Under the pieces are notes generated by a model. It made no database searches. It saw nothing but the letters and a program-made list of their open reading frames with translations, and was not told where the DNA came from. From Lingula anatina (lineage: Eukaryota; Brachiopoda; Lingulata; Lingulida; Lingulidae): a stretch of DNA of 63,519 nucleotides. A program made the translations under genes and the position numbers. The stretch spans positions 1 to 63,519 of the forward strand of contig NW_019776013.1 of the NCBI RefSeq assembly GCF_001039355.2. Reading direction: 5' to 3'. Below are positions 1-12,339 of the stretch, piece by piece (positions within the stretch are counted from its first letter, which is position 1; each line of letters starts with the position of its first letter).

Positions 1-3000
1 AACAAATGCTGTTTATAACGCCTAGCTAACAGAAATGTGGAGCGTATGTAATGTTATTCAAAAGGCAATATTTTTGACAAACATATTTTGAGAAAAAAGT
101 CCTTTGGTTTTACAATTTAACCGCGTTTACACTGTATGATTTGATAACAAATCTCACAATGGTAATTGCTATCCAGATGACGGAGAAATGCAATAGGGGT
201 ACCATTACGAAGCCAGTTACAACAAATCCATATCATTATAGATAAACTATGATAAACATTGTAGCAAAACGTGCTGTAAAACCTCATGGAACAGGGTATT
301 CACTTGAGAATCCTCACATGGATCAACTTATTCCAATAGAACGGTGTCGTAAAAAGCATAGGAGAAATATGAAATCAGATAGAATTTATTCCAATAACTT
401 TTATACAACAATACATAACCTCGCACGCTGGCTGAACTACATTGTAGTCACCGCACTGCAATTGGTTTCTGGCGTCTTGTTATAACAGCCAATCAAGGCG
501 TATAATTAATACAGCGGACCGGGCAGATTATCCGTGAAGTCAGCGTTACCTATCTTAAACGTATATGTGGATATAGGGAAAATGTGCGGCGAAACAGACA
601 TTTTTCTTGTTGTAAATAATAAAAGGGAACCCATTTACTAATGTCTTGTGTCCGTTATAGCAATACAATAGCCCCTTTATAAAGATATTATGCATATTGT
701 GTGCCCCATCGTGCCTCTGATGGAAAAAAAATCTTGGACTCTGATGGACTCTTGATGCGTTTTGAGGAATATTACGGTGGAAATAGGCAATTTAGAAATG
801 CGAATTTCAGTAGCAAACTTCTATAGTTCTCCTGTTCTACAAATTGTGCAAATACATAAAAGCCGGTAAAAGATTTAGTACATACTATATGTTGTACAAC
901 TTAGATTGGCTAATGTTATTTTTGGGGGTAATCGCACGGCGCTTTCAATGCAATGTTAACCAATAAAAGGTACATGTATCTTCACCGATATAAATGAAGT
1001 AGGGCCTACGTGCAACAGGTAGTGTTTTACGAGGTTACACATTTTATCCATATATTATAACAATCCTGTTCTTTTGATGTTTTCAACGACTTGTTGTGTT
1101 AACCTGACATAAATCGTATTGACAGCGACGCCAATAGCATAATAAGTGACAATATAAGGGCACTTATTGTTAATAACATCGGGGTCGTGTTAGAGAAACT
1201 AGGTATTTTCCCGTTGGCTGTGATGCTTTGTTGGTAATCGAATCACTTTCTACCCCTTTGTGACTGACATGGCAGAAATGCAATAAAACCTTACATCAAG
1301 TGAAAATGTAAAACGAGAAAACTATCAAATACTAGTTTGCAAATTTATCTTAGTGTTCTTCACATCAAAATGAGCATTTCCGAATGCGAAGCACGCAGGG
1401 TGCTCCCATGGGCAGTGAATCCTTTTTTTCCAAGTTGATATCAGTCAAAGCGATTTCCATGAAAAGAGATTAAACTAGTAGTTTTGCATGGCTATACCAG
1501 GCTCACTGAGCAGTTCGAACAGCGTGTTTATTCTAGATAATTATCACATTATGTAAAATATTTATCTCTGCTAGCAATGATCAATTTTATCTTAACAGCA
1601 TCGAAAGTTTGTGCGAAAGTTTGCTCTATTTCCAATCCTTGTGGACTGAAAGCGGCGGCGTTGCAAGTGTCAAGTGGTCTGATGAAAAAGCTCCTTCTAG
1701 AGAAACTAACAACGAAAGAAGTTCCTTGATGGCCTCAAAATCTTGAAGTCTGAAGTAACAAAATATATTTATGCTATCGTACAGTGTAAGAAGTGCAGTT
1801 AAAAATTGATTTCCAGAAATGCTCTGGTGGTCAACCTTTCATGTCTACCATAACACAAATAAGACATTTTAAAAGTATACAACATATGTAACATTATTAG
1901 ATTGGTCTCTGTAAGCGAAGACATCTAAGTAAAAGTCATAGAGGAGATGGTATTGACTCAAGGTGAAGGTCATCGATTGGACCTTTTATGTACATTACCT
2001 CACACTAATCGCACCATTGGTCCCATTATTTCAGAAAAAAAAGGAAAAAAAGAAATGGATTCTGACGTAGTGCCACTGGCTGCAAGACTATGGAATTCTC
2101 CGGGGTACATGCACATGTTAAGATTATTGCGTCACTTCTCAGCCATAACTTTAGACTCATTTCTTATCTGATGCTCGTTCTTACTCTGATGTAATTGTTG
2201 TCCAGCGGAAAGTACCACTTAAAGAACAGTTCCATCTGGAGCGGATAAAAGGAAATAGATTCTTTGATGGCCCTTTGCATAGATTGAAGCCACGAGAAAG
2301 GTTTCTTTAGGTTATTGCGTCACATTTCAGCCATAATGTTAGGCCTTAATTGTCTTAGCTAATGCTCGTTCTTTCACTGGTGTAATTTCAGAGTAGTTGA
2401 GCGGAGTCTACCACCTATATAGTCTGGCGTGGTACGTCAACTGTTATCCAAACATTAGCACAAAGACAGCATTCATCGTTATGTTTTATATATTTTCTAG
2501 AAGCTGTAATTGTTTACAACAGTCCAGACATGAGCACATTGGTTGTGCGAAACTATGGCATAATTTACTTTTGTAAACCGTCTACAAACAAACGATTACC
2601 ATGACCGTTGTGTCAACTACAACGTAGATACAAAATGACACTCATTGTTACTTATAGCTGTTGAACATATACATCTATGTCTGAGCTCAGATGCCATTTG
2701 TATTCTCATTACAGCAACATACTACCGAAGACAACATATCTGTTCCGTGAAAATTGGTTTTGAGCGGAAACTCGCGATCATGAAGCGTGTTATGGAATAA
2801 AACAAGTGTAAAGTGCAGGCTCCCAGTGCAAGCTGTTGTAATTGCAGCAGACAGTTTTCTGAGTATGCTGCCATAATTAATTTAAGTATCATATTCTATA
2901 GTTTTTTTACACCGTAAGGTATTTAGTCTGTTAGTATGATTACATTTTATTTCCCCAACACAGCGATTGCACACCAGCAGAATGCAGTTGCCCCTATCAA

Positions 3001-5350
3001 TAATTTTTATTAACTGGTGCAGTTAGTTACAGGCACTTCGAATGATATGAGATAGGAATACGCTGACTTTCATTGCAGCATTTATGCCACAAGGCCACCA
3101 ATACTGATTCTCTGGAACTTAACGGCACCATATGGCTTGCATACTGATGGTCTATTCAACCATTATGTGCAAATGATAAATATACATAAAAACGGGGTTT
3201 AAATTACTATTTTAGTCTAAGAAAAAGAAATGAAACGAGATTGGCTTAAGGAAAAAAGTAAAAATCCATCGACATAAAGAATGTGTTTAACTATAATTTC
3301 ATTAAAGCTGTAAGCAAAATAAACGACCATGCATGCACAATTCAAAAGTTTTGTGTAGTGCCATCATTAGAATCATTTCGTTTTCACTCCTAATTTCCAT
3401 TATCCCTACCTGACATGTACTTACGGAAAAGACTGTATAAAATTCAAAGTCTGCCCAATGTTGTGTGCATTTTTGCTTCTTGAAGGGCAGATTGGAAGTT
3501 ACTCTGGAAGCGTGGTGAATGTATTTTAACCTAGTATTGTTGAATCGGTGACAGTCTAGCACTACAATCTATTAGTACTATCTAGAGGCTCGTATCTAGG
3601 TTTGACATTCTCCTTTTCATTGTTTTAGCATACGTTGTACATTGTATATACAGTATACTCAACTTAAAGATTTGGTCAAGCTGGATGTTTTTCGCGCAAA
3701 AAAAAAAAAAAAAAATGACGGCATCCTTTACTCTTAATGATATACTTAAAATCAAATGGCATTGCCTATGGTAATTTGCATACATCTGCAAGTTTTTAAA
3801 AATGTAAATGAGTATCTGTCAAACTATTGAACCTTGCAAAATATCAGTTTCAAGTCTCTAAGTAAATGACAAGAATTAAATTAAGAGGTTAGAAAATATA
3901 TCGGGTATGGGGGGATGGGGTAGCATTCTATCGGCTTCCCTGAAGAACAAAATGGTAGCTTAAGGCTGTTTTCAGAGACGCAGTGGCGATGGCAGATACA
4001 CCCATGCGATTGCATTAATAAAAGAAATTAAGTGGTCCTTCTGAGCTGATAATCACGTTTGAATAACCATTTCCTCCTCTCTGTCAGTCTGGCAATCATT
4101 AAAGCGAATTCAATCAGTTAGTTTTGGGTCAAGTAACACAGTTAATATTCTAATAAGATTTGGCCATTATGTGTCTGAATTATCTACTTGATTCTGACCA
4201 TCGATGCCATCGCGCTCTGGTATAAAAGATTCATGGATGCTGCCGCAAAAATTAATTTGCCTATTGAAGGCATTTTGTGCATTATGAAAGACGTGGGTGA
4301 GACCTGGGATTACGAAGCGACCATTTGTTACCGGATATTGTTTTCGTCTTAATTGCTTACGCAATGGATAGCGGGCCTAATTATGCTCCTATTAGTCATT
4401 TATGAGCTCTGTTTCAAAGGTAATCGACGTATAATTGCTTTGAAATGATTAAAGACTTTATCAAGCATCATATCTATTTCTCTCCCTCAGTAACAGAGTT
4501 TTCCAAGAGTTGGTCTAAGTTTCAGTAATCACAATGGCATCAAGGAGAGAGTGTGCACTTCTGGGTACACCTGTACCTGTTAGCGTTACCCACCTCTGCG
4601 GCATCTGCACACGGTGAAAATAATTCACGCAATCCACGACCCAACACTTCCTCCTCTCTGTCACGTTTACGAAAGTACATTTTTTCAAAATCGATAAATA
4701 TTTAAAAAATTCATTCGTGATCATGGCATCAACTGCATTACTCAGAATGAATAGTTTCGTTAAAATTAACAGCTCAGAGTATCTACACACGCAATGTTTG
4801 TCCCAGTATTAAGAGCTTTCAGCAGATTACTGTCTCTTACACTGCAGGTGTAGGCTTTGCCAAACTTAATTACTTAAGTGCATGGATTTTGCTCAGTTTT
4901 GGGATAACTTTATTAGGCCTTTGATTCCTTCATAATTGACTTGTGTGAAACACACTCACACATTAAACAATTTATTTATATGTGCATGCATGTTCCCTAT
5001 CGTAATGTCTAAAATAAATTAATGTCGTGGGCCTTTTCAGCCTTTGGATTATATTAGTTTTTATGTTATTATAGGAAATGGTGCATTTGTTTCAATCATT
5101 GCCACCTTCTGTCATCTGCACCTTTTCACCCTGTACTCGGTATAACTGCTTGGCACTGCAGTGAGTTTGTTATCGAAGAGAATACAACATAGGAGAATGT
5201 CTACATTGGCTCCCTTGATATTAGACGACTATCCGGACATCCTTGAGCTTCAATAAACTTTAAGGATCAGGGAAAAAAGAATAGGACAATAGGTCATGCC
5301 CATAACGGATTATCGCGACTATGCGCGAAAACAACTGAATTTAGCTAACC
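1..5350. other. Gene-free stretch, no exon recognised
   Basis: Short open frames on both strands have no recognisable domain, signal peptide or paired splice sites. The only internal structure I see is a diverged direct repeat of about 105 bases (near 2117-2222 and 2310-2420), sharing a core around ATTGCGTCAC and AATGCTCGTTCTT, plus short poly-A/T runs. The stretch could hold regulatory sequence or untranslated exons of the receptor downstream, but nothing shows this. Confidence 0.5.
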
Positions 5351-5353
5351 CAA

Positions 5354-5697
5354 GAGAAAGGCTTCGTTCACATGGAATGTCTATTTTCTAAAAATCTATT
5401 TTCTATTCGCGGTATGTCTTATGATCACGGTCTGTGCCCTGAATATCCCGCGGCGTAATTACTGGCAGCGCGAGCCAGTTACTATAAGTAACTGTCTCGC
5501 GCTGCCAGTAATTACTATAAGTTACTATAAGTAACTGTCTCGCGCTGCCAGTAATTACTATAAGTTACTATAAGTAACTGTCTCGCGCTGCCAGTAATTA
5601 CGCCGCGGGATATTCAGGGCACAGACCGTGATCATAAGACATACCGCGAATAGAAAATAGAATTTAGAAAATAGACATTACATGTGAATGAAGCCAA
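5354..5697. repeat. Foldback palindrome with 43-bp tandem repeats in its centre
   Basis: The left arm (about 5354-5475) is the reverse complement of the right arm (about 5582-5697). The inner 67 bases (5409-5475 against 5582-5648) match perfectly as read. The outer part is imperfect but still pairs, for example GTCTATTTTC against GAAAATAGAC. The centre carries a 43-bp unit starting at 5489, 5532 and 5575, and itself contains the small palindrome CAGTTACTATAAGTAACTG. This is the structure of a foldback-type non-autonomous DNA element or a large cruciform. No coding capacity is seen. Confidence 0.8.
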
Positions 5698-6516
5698 AGT
5701 CATAAGTTTTCTTTTTAGAAGAGCCAAACAGGGACAGCGGAGGTGAAAAGTCTTGAAAATGTTCCTTATTTATGTAGTCTCTTTCTCCATCTCTGTATAA
5801 GATTACTCTAAATAATTTTATTCCTCGCGGAAAGAATTTGCTGTGTCTGTTGGGTAACGCAATGCAAAATTCTTAAAGCTGGACCGCGAACATCGTTTTT
5901 GTGCTTTTAACTTATCCTCTTAAGCGATTTGTGATCTTTGGTTAAAATGATGATATAAGCCCATTTAGGTATGGCAGCTTCTTGTAATCGTTTGCAAAAT
6001 GCTACTAGATCAATATCGCACTAGACTTCACGTTGTCGGCTAGCCGGTTTCAGCAATATCAATTCAAATTATTTAGACTTTTGTGAAATATACCCGGCAA
6101 GAAGTAATTATTTAATCTGGCTGTGGTTTGTCAACGTTAAGGATTTTTCTAAACGATTTACAGAAATATGAATGAATCTGCTATGTTTTTAACTTTGGTA
6201 AGACAAACCCGTCAAAACCAATCTTCATCTGTCGATCTTTTTTACCAATCTTTGTAACCAAACCGCATGATAATAATTCAATGCATAGCCATTATTTTAT
6301 AAATCATGCACAGATAAGTGAACTATGCCGCCACTGTGATTTTTTTACTTTGAAATAATGCATTGTCTGCTCGAATAAAAGAAAAATGACTGATAATGAG
6401 TGGTCATGCGGAATGTGTGTAAGACCCCATTTCCAGAGATTAGATCGATCTACTTTAGATCGACCTAACTCCCTAAGGGTTCACGCTAAATAGCTGTCAG
6501 CCGAGCGGACACGAAA
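5469..6516. repeat. 1048-bp direct repeat, first copy (contig end overlap)
   Basis: This segment recurs at 6518-7565 at a constant offset of 1049. I found no mismatch in the lines compared. The two copies are separated by one N. It contains the centre and right arm of the foldback element and the first part of a TIR element that starts near 6424. Perfect identity across a placeholder N points to an unmerged assembly overlap, not a natural duplication. Confidence 0.9.
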
Positions 6517-6517
6517 N
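6517..6517. other. Single-N contig join 1
   Basis: One ambiguous base sits exactly between the two copies of the 1048-bp repeat. Confidence 0.95.
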
Positions 6518-7565
6518 CGCGAGCCAGTTACTATAAGTAACTGTCTCGCGCTGCCAGTAATTACTATAAGTTACTATAAGTAACTGTCTCGCGCTGCCAG
6601 TAATTACTATAAGTTACTATAAGTAACTGTCTCGCGCTGCCAGTAATTACGCCGCGGGATATTCAGGGCACAGACCGTGATCATAAGACATACCGCGAAT
6701 AGAAAATAGAATTTAGAAAATAGACATTACATGTGAATGAAGCCAAAGTCATAAGTTTTCTTTTTAGAAGAGCCAAACAGGGACAGCGGAGGTGAAAAGT
6801 CTTGAAAATGTTCCTTATTTATGTAGTCTCTTTCTCCATCTCTGTATAAGATTACTCTAAATAATTTTATTCCTCGCGGAAAGAATTTGCTGTGTCTGTT
6901 GGGTAACGCAATGCAAAATTCTTAAAGCTGGACCGCGAACATCGTTTTTGTGCTTTTAACTTATCCTCTTAAGCGATTTGTGATCTTTGGTTAAAATGAT
7001 GATATAAGCCCATTTAGGTATGGCAGCTTCTTGTAATCGTTTGCAAAATGCTACTAGATCAATATCGCACTAGACTTCACGTTGTCGGCTAGCCGGTTTC
7101 AGCAATATCAATTCAAATTATTTAGACTTTTGTGAAATATACCCGGCAAGAAGTAATTATTTAATCTGGCTGTGGTTTGTCAACGTTAAGGATTTTTCTA
7201 AACGATTTACAGAAATATGAATGAATCTGCTATGTTTTTAACTTTGGTAAGACAAACCCGTCAAAACCAATCTTCATCTGTCGATCTTTTTTACCAATCT
7301 TTGTAACCAAACCGCATGATAATAATTCAATGCATAGCCATTATTTTATAAATCATGCACAGATAAGTGAACTATGCCGCCACTGTGATTTTTTTACTTT
7401 GAAATAATGCATTGTCTGCTCGAATAAAAGAAAAATGACTGATAATGAGTGGTCATGCGGAATGTGTGTAAGACCCCATTTCCAGAGATTAGATCGATCT
7501 ACTTTAGATCGACCTAACTCCCTAAGGGTTCACGCTAAATAGCTGTCAGCCGAGCGGACACGAAA
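6518..7565. repeat. 1048-bp direct repeat, second copy
   Basis: This copy of 5469-6516 begins inside the foldback element, so the left arm is missing, and it continues into unique sequence at 7566. The right arm of the palindrome lies at about 6631-6746. Confidence 0.9.
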
Positions 7566-7683
7566 TTTAATTACCCCCTTACAGCTTGTAGTAGGTGGGA
7601 CGGACATTTAAGCCGGATTATCTGACAGTCATCTAGTGAGACTCCCCGCGGGGATAGATCGATCTAAAAGCTCTGGGAATACA
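7473..7683 (+). mobile_element. Short TIR element (family 1), full copy
   Basis: The ends are inverted copies of each other: one end reads TTCCAGAGATTAGATCGATC and the other, reverse-complemented, TTCCCAGAGCTTTTAGATCG. The roughly 210-bp body has no open frame. A reverse-oriented copy lies at 37969-38164 and a truncated one at about 63336-63420. The size, TIRs and dispersal fit a MITE-like non-autonomous DNA transposon. I could not define a target-site duplication. Confidence 0.7.
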
Positions 7684-8084
7684 GCCTAAGATCGTAACAT
7701 GTCCGGCTGATAACCGAGAATTCAAACCTGTTACAGTTGGCTGGAGTCGTCTCTTTAGACAGGGAATGATTCAGTATACATGTGTATCACCATATCTGAG
7801 ACGATTTCAATTTTAGCACAAGCAAATCGTCAATCGCGACAGCTTTCGTGCCGGATGCATTGGTAATACAATATTTTCAACTGTTTACGAACTTCTATAT
7901 GTAATTCTGAATTTCAGATTTTGCTCAGCACAGAATCTGCCAGCGTGAGTTGTAGAAGCGAATATTCCCTGTAGTAGTCTCTCAGAAAGTCTACGTGATT
8001 TTTTTTCATTTCTAGACCACCTTTCCTTTATCGTCGGTCTGTTGCATAATTGTTCATACAGTATGTCTATCAACCTCAGTTAAA

Positions 8085-8297
8085 CCCCCTTTACACTGGA
8101 CAGCGTCCCTTCTGGGTCCCGAAGTACGGCCTCGTTTGAGAGTTAAAAAATACTTTACGTGCCGACAACTGGCCGATCATTGAGCATTTATTCTGCAACC
8201 AAAGCGATGCTTGTGCCTCCTTTCTACGACCACAGCGATGCCAGTTCCATGGTCGCACGAACGACGCAGAAAGGACGCCGTCCAGTGTAAATATGGG
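8085..8297 (+). mobile_element. Short TIR element (family 2), copy 1
   Basis: It begins CCCCCTTTACACTGG and ends with the inverse CCAGTGTAAA. The inner TIR shares GGCGTCCTTTCTGCGTCC with its neighbour at 8351-8568. It is a MITE-like palindromic-ended element; the two copies lie in tandem and about 50 bases apart. Confidence 0.7.
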
Positions 8298-8350
8298 CTT
8301 TCAACAAAAAAGGCGAGCACCCACACACGCGTATCGGTCGGATAATAAAG

Positions 8351-8568
8351 CCCCCTTTACACTGGGCGGCGTCCTTTCTGCGTCCAGCAGTACGGCCCCA
8401 TTTGAGAGTTAAAAAATTATAATACTTTACGACCGACAACTGGCCGATCATTGAGCATTCATTCTGATACAAAATCGATGCTTGTGTCTCCTTATTAAGA
8501 CCACAGCGATGCCAAATTTCATGGTCGCAGAAAGGACGCAGAAAGGACGCCGTCCAGTGTAAAGTGGG
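8351..8568 (+). mobile_element. Short TIR element (family 2), copy 2
   Basis: This is a better preserved copy. The left end CCCCCTTTACACTGG followed by GCGGCGTCCTTTCTGCGTCC is inverted at the right end, giving TIRs of about 34 bases. The interior matches 8085-8297 with scattered substitutions and an 8-base insertion near 8417. The long minus-strand frame across it is only the element read backwards. Confidence 0.75.
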
Positions 8569-9732
8569 TATAAGCAAACAATCAAAAATAAAAATAAATA
8601 AAGAAATAAGATTCTGATTTAAATTCCATTAAAAATCAATACAATCCGACTAAATCTGACTTAATACTGTAAACGTTTTAACTTCATAACTTTTTAAAAC
8701 CTCCACTTGTTGTTCAAAACAGAAATGTCAATTTGAAAACGTTATGCCAGAGTTGTCCTGTCGCACTCAATCGAGCAGCCTATATTCAGATCATAATTCC
8801 ATTTGCAATCTGGATTGGGTAACTTTTTATAGTAGAAAAAGAATATTTTGCACAAGCTTACTATGTATTTATAAAATAATTGAATCAAATTTTGTATGCC
8901 AGAGTAAATGCCATGAAATCGTCTATATTGAGTTTTATTCATGTACAATAATTAATTATGGAGTTTTTCAGTTAAAATGTTCGCTACGGTTAAATATTAC
9001 TATTATTACGGCTAAATATTACTAATACTATTCTGTGACTTGATATTGTGTTTATTGTTAGGTGACAGTCTACTATGGAAATACGGTAGCATTAACATCA
9101 TTATCATTATTCCTATTATACCATTTTAAGCGTATCAGAGGCATTTGAAGCGTAACATTGAAATCAGGTTAAATACAGCAAAGTCGACTATTTAAGCTTA
9201 TATTTCATAATCAAACATTAAATGAGTTATGGCTATTTGATACGGTAATGCTTCGTGATATTTATCATTTAAAGCAGTCCCGAGTGTCACTGAAATAGTT
9301 TTTGCGGAAATGATTATTTGATTGCTTTCCATTATTCATTTGAGTCTTCCTTGGAGAGAAGCTGCGTTCTCGTGAGGCACGGCGTTGGTAAATCATTCCG
9401 ACTCTGGGACACGGCGTCAAACACTGAGCTGTCATTTAATCTTAGGCCTACTATTCGGTGTAACCAAGGTAGTTTTTTGTCTTGGCTTTTCTTATAGCTC
9501 AATTAATTTCGTTGTATTAGTATTTGATTGCAGGTGCAAGTGTAAAAAGCCCTCCAAGAACTGTTTGCTTTAGAAAAAAATGTTATCTATTTTAACTTTC
9601 ATATTTATCCTTTCAGGAAAGTGTTAAGGCGTTCATAAGGGGAAGCAAACAGAGGACATTACGTTACTAATATAAAATAGCGGCGGTGAATTCTCTGCTG
9701 TGCGGTTAACAGCCGACTGGGAAAAAGAGAGC
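8569..9732. other. Upstream region of the receptor gene
   Basis: No coding exon is recognised. A good 3' splice site (TATTTATCCTTTCAG, ending at 9616) lies 116 bases before the receptor ATG, so the receptor may carry an upstream untranslated exon. An in-frame TAA at 9673 precedes the start. Confidence 0.4.
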
Positions 9733-10950
9733 ATGATGCACGAAACGAAGGCGAATTTCTCCTCCAATTCCACTCACGATCCTGTCATGACGGATGATAA
9801 TGACACTGCTGAGTTTATGTTGGCACTGCACACTGCTTCCATAGCCTTTCCTGTTGTCATGTGCATTATATGGATAGTAGGACTCTTTGGTAACATCACC
9901 GTCATCTACGTCATCAAGACGCATCGGTCGCCATTTTCCTGTCCAAACATATTGTTTCTGAATCTCGCCGTCAGTGACCTTCTGTTTCTAGTGATATGCT
10001 TACCACTGTACAGTGCTTTGTATATCTCAGAGTTCACAATAGAACTCGGAGACTTTGGCTGCAAGTTGCTGTTTTACGTTCTCTACGTCACCCTCGGAGC
10101 TGGCATATTCACCATGGTGACGATATCAGCTTTCCGGTACTTCGTGATCAAACTGCCATTAAAGTCGTCCAAACATCTCACTGGAGCTCATGCATTGTTC
10201 TCAACCTCTCTGATCTGGCTGTTCGTGTTCGCCATCAACATTCCAATCGCACTGTTTCACGGAGAATACCATCAAGGCGACAAGATACTATGCACCATAC
10301 TTGTGGACAATGATTCTGAATTCCATTTGCTCATATTTCTTATGACCGGCATCGATTTTTTCATTCCAATATTTCTCACAGGTCTGTTTTCAATTCTAAT
10401 GATAATCGAAGTCAAGAAAAATCGTCAACTTATACCGACTGCAAAAAGAAATGGCGGGAACCTTGAATGCCCCTGCGACCATGCAAGCAGACGGTCGATC
10501 CGTAACAAAACCGGAGAAACGAGCCGATTGTTGATTGTCGTGCTGGCTGTGACATTAGTCTTCGTGTTTTGCTGGGGACCAACTCAAATACTGTTTCTTT
10601 GCTCTGCAAATGGCGTTTCAATAGGGTCGCCAAAAGACATAATAATCATAACGATGATAACATACTGCATAGCTTTTGCCAATTCTGCCGTAAATCCTTT
10701 CATTTATCATTTTATGAGTAAAGAATTTAAGAAATCTTTGCGAAAGATCATTTGCCGAGGTAAGGAAGCAAGAAAAGAAATCTCCATTGAGTACAGCATG
10801 GTTTCTCATGACAGTCTGGTTATAAACTCTCGGATCAAGAGACAGTGGGAAAGGCGCAGTCCGGGTAAGGATATATCTATTGGAATGAGCACCCGATCTA
10901 CAAGCGTTAGTCCACGAGTAAGCAGAGACGAACGTGTCTCATTTGCGTGA
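9733..10950 (+). CDS. Class A (rhodopsin family) peptide-type GPCR, intronless
   Basis: The protein is a seven-transmembrane receptor of about 405 residues from the first ATG, 9733; the open frame extends upstream only to 9676 without an ATG. Class A landmarks are all in order: GN in TM1 (residue 54), LAVSD in TM2 (78-82), Cys110 and Cys187 for the TM3-ECL2 disulfide, FCWGP in TM6, and NPFIY in TM7 (321-325). The short extracellular N terminus has three N-glycosylation sequons (N8, N12, N23). Overall style resembles galanin/allatostatin-A type peptide receptors, but I cannot name the ligand. The odd feature is Phe-Arg-Tyr (134-136) where D/E-R-Y is usual, so the ionic-lock acidic residue is absent. 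The basic, Ser-rich tail ends at 405. It should act at the plasma membrane through G proteins or arrestin; that is inferred from the family. Confidence 0.9.
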   Translation: MMHETKANFSSNSTHDPVMTDDNDTAEFMLALHTASIAFPVVMCIIWIVGLFGNITVIYVIKTHRSPFSCPNILFLNLAVSDLLFLVICLPLYSALYISEFTIELGDFGCKLLFYVLYVTLGAGIFTMVTISAFRYFVIKLPLKSSKHLTGAHALFSTSLIWLFVFAINIPIALFHGEYHQGDKILCTILVDNDSEFHLLIFLMTGIDFFIPIFLTGLFSILMIIEVKKNRQLIPTAKRNGGNLECPCDHASRRSIRNKTGETSRLLIVVLAVTLVFVFCWGPTQILFLCSANGVSIGSPKDIIIITMITYCIAFANSAVNPFIYHFMSKEFKKSLRKIICRGKEARKEISIEYSMVSHDSLVINSRIKRQWERRSPGKDISIGMSTRSTSVSPRVSRDERVSFA

Positions 10951-11446
10951 AACATTGACTGGAAACAGACAGAAGATTCCCCGGTGTTTTTAAAAGTCAA
11001 ATCGTATTTTTTTCTTTGAGGGCGAAATGTGGCATCGATGCTTCAATACAAACGTGACATGTAAAAAGGGATTGAGACAGGCCAAGAACTCAAATGATAT
11101 CTGCAAATTTCGAGTGTCAGAGAGTATTTACAGCGACGCAGACTTTAAAGACTGCAATTAAAAGACAAATAGAATTACATTCAATTAGAAAAGAACATTT
11201 ATATATAATAGCACTATGAGATGCATGTACCCTGTAGACAATAATCCATTATGGAGATGCCCAACCAAAATGGCCAACATAAAATTGAAAATAAGCATTC
11301 AGATGTAAATTTTACGCTTCAAAAGAGATCGCATTTAGTTCTTGTTACTTGTAGCTCATCAGTCTTGCTTCTTCTTCTGCCTAACTTGTGCTGTTAAACC
11401 TAATCTCACTGCTGCCAGAACTGCTAAACTGCAAGCCCCAGTTTCA

Positions 11447-11447
<1 letters not shown>

Positions 11448-11489
<42 letters not shown>

Positions 11490-11490
11490 G
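11448..11490. repeat. (AAT)n microsatellite
   Basis: A run of about 14 AAT units lies in the receptor 3' region. Confidence 0.95.
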
Positions 11491-11739
11491 TAAAACAAAA
11501 ACTTAAGTCAGTTCCCTGGCTTGGTTGACTAGGATTTCCATGAGAGTGCTGTAACACTGTGCTGATGGGTGAGATGTGACCATGTGACCATGTTACGTTG
11601 CTAATTTTAAAAGTTCTTAGCCAGAGAACCTAACTTTCGGGGTTTTTTTTTTGGAAACCGGGGCCAGAACTTGCTTGTTCATGTCCGGTTGAACGTAGAC
11701 CGTCTGTGACAATCAATCAATGAAAAAAAAAGTGTTGTG

Positions 11740-11745
11740 AATAAA
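11740..11745 (+). terminator. Candidate polyadenylation signal of the receptor gene
   Basis: AATAAA followed by a GT-rich stretch lies about 790 bases after the receptor stop. The assignment is by position only. Confidence 0.4.
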
Positions 11746-11875
11746 GTGTATTGTACTCTGACATATTTTTTCCAAGAAAAACGAAAAAGAAATAAAAACA
11801 TGTGCTTTTGTCTACTGAAAGCCGATGTTCAACCTGTTGAATTATTTTATAAAATGTGGGATGTTTGACGAAATG

Positions 11876-11876
<1 letters not shown>

Positions 11877-11907
<31 letters not shown>
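11877..11907. repeat. (GA)n microsatellite
   Basis: A dinucleotide run explains the repetitive Arg-Glu and Leu-Ser frames on both strands here. Confidence 0.95.
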
Positions 11908-11910
<3 letters not shown>

Positions 11911-12302
11911 GTTGCCAAACCTTTCATTTACAAGACTACCAAAACAAATGGTACTTTGCACGACACTCTTATCACTAACATTTATAAATAAGTCATTTAA
12001 ATACTTATCACACAATCCGAGTGTCAAGGAATAGTGGAAAACGCTGACAAGGTGCTGCATGTCCGATGGTTGGAAGGTTTAAATGATGGTAAATTCTATT
12101 TTGCTAGACATATTCTAAGTGAGATTCAAAAGTAACAGCAATACATGTGCACTGAGGCAGGCAAAAGGACAAGAAGAATAAAAACGTAGACGACAACAAT
12201 TTTACTACGTTAGGCAAAAGGAATTGGTAAATTTTTGGTTTGGTCTCGTTTCGTTTGTTACATTGTCTTCTTCTTTTTCTTTTTTGTAAGAGTGGGGGTG
12301 GG

Positions 12303-12339
12303 GTTCGTTGCCTGGATCATATAGCAAAATTTAATCAAT
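12303..12339 (+). repeat. 37-bp direct repeat, first copy
   Basis: GTTCGTTGCCTGGATCATAT and the following AT-rich bases recur at 13528-13564 with one mismatch, 1.2 kb away. The first copy is followed at once by a G-run cluster (12342-12363). It may be the footprint of an insertion or of a local copying event. Confidence 0.75.

Noticed and set aside
5469-5600. CRISPR-like array of 43-bp repeats
   Set aside because: The units are directly adjacent without spacers, inside a palindrome in an animal genome.
8224-8577. 117-codon minus-strand frame
   Set aside because: It covers the second MITE-like element and is that element read backwards.
9996-10313. 105-codon plus frame and other frames inside the receptor
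   Set aside because: Shadow frames of the GPCR coding sequence.
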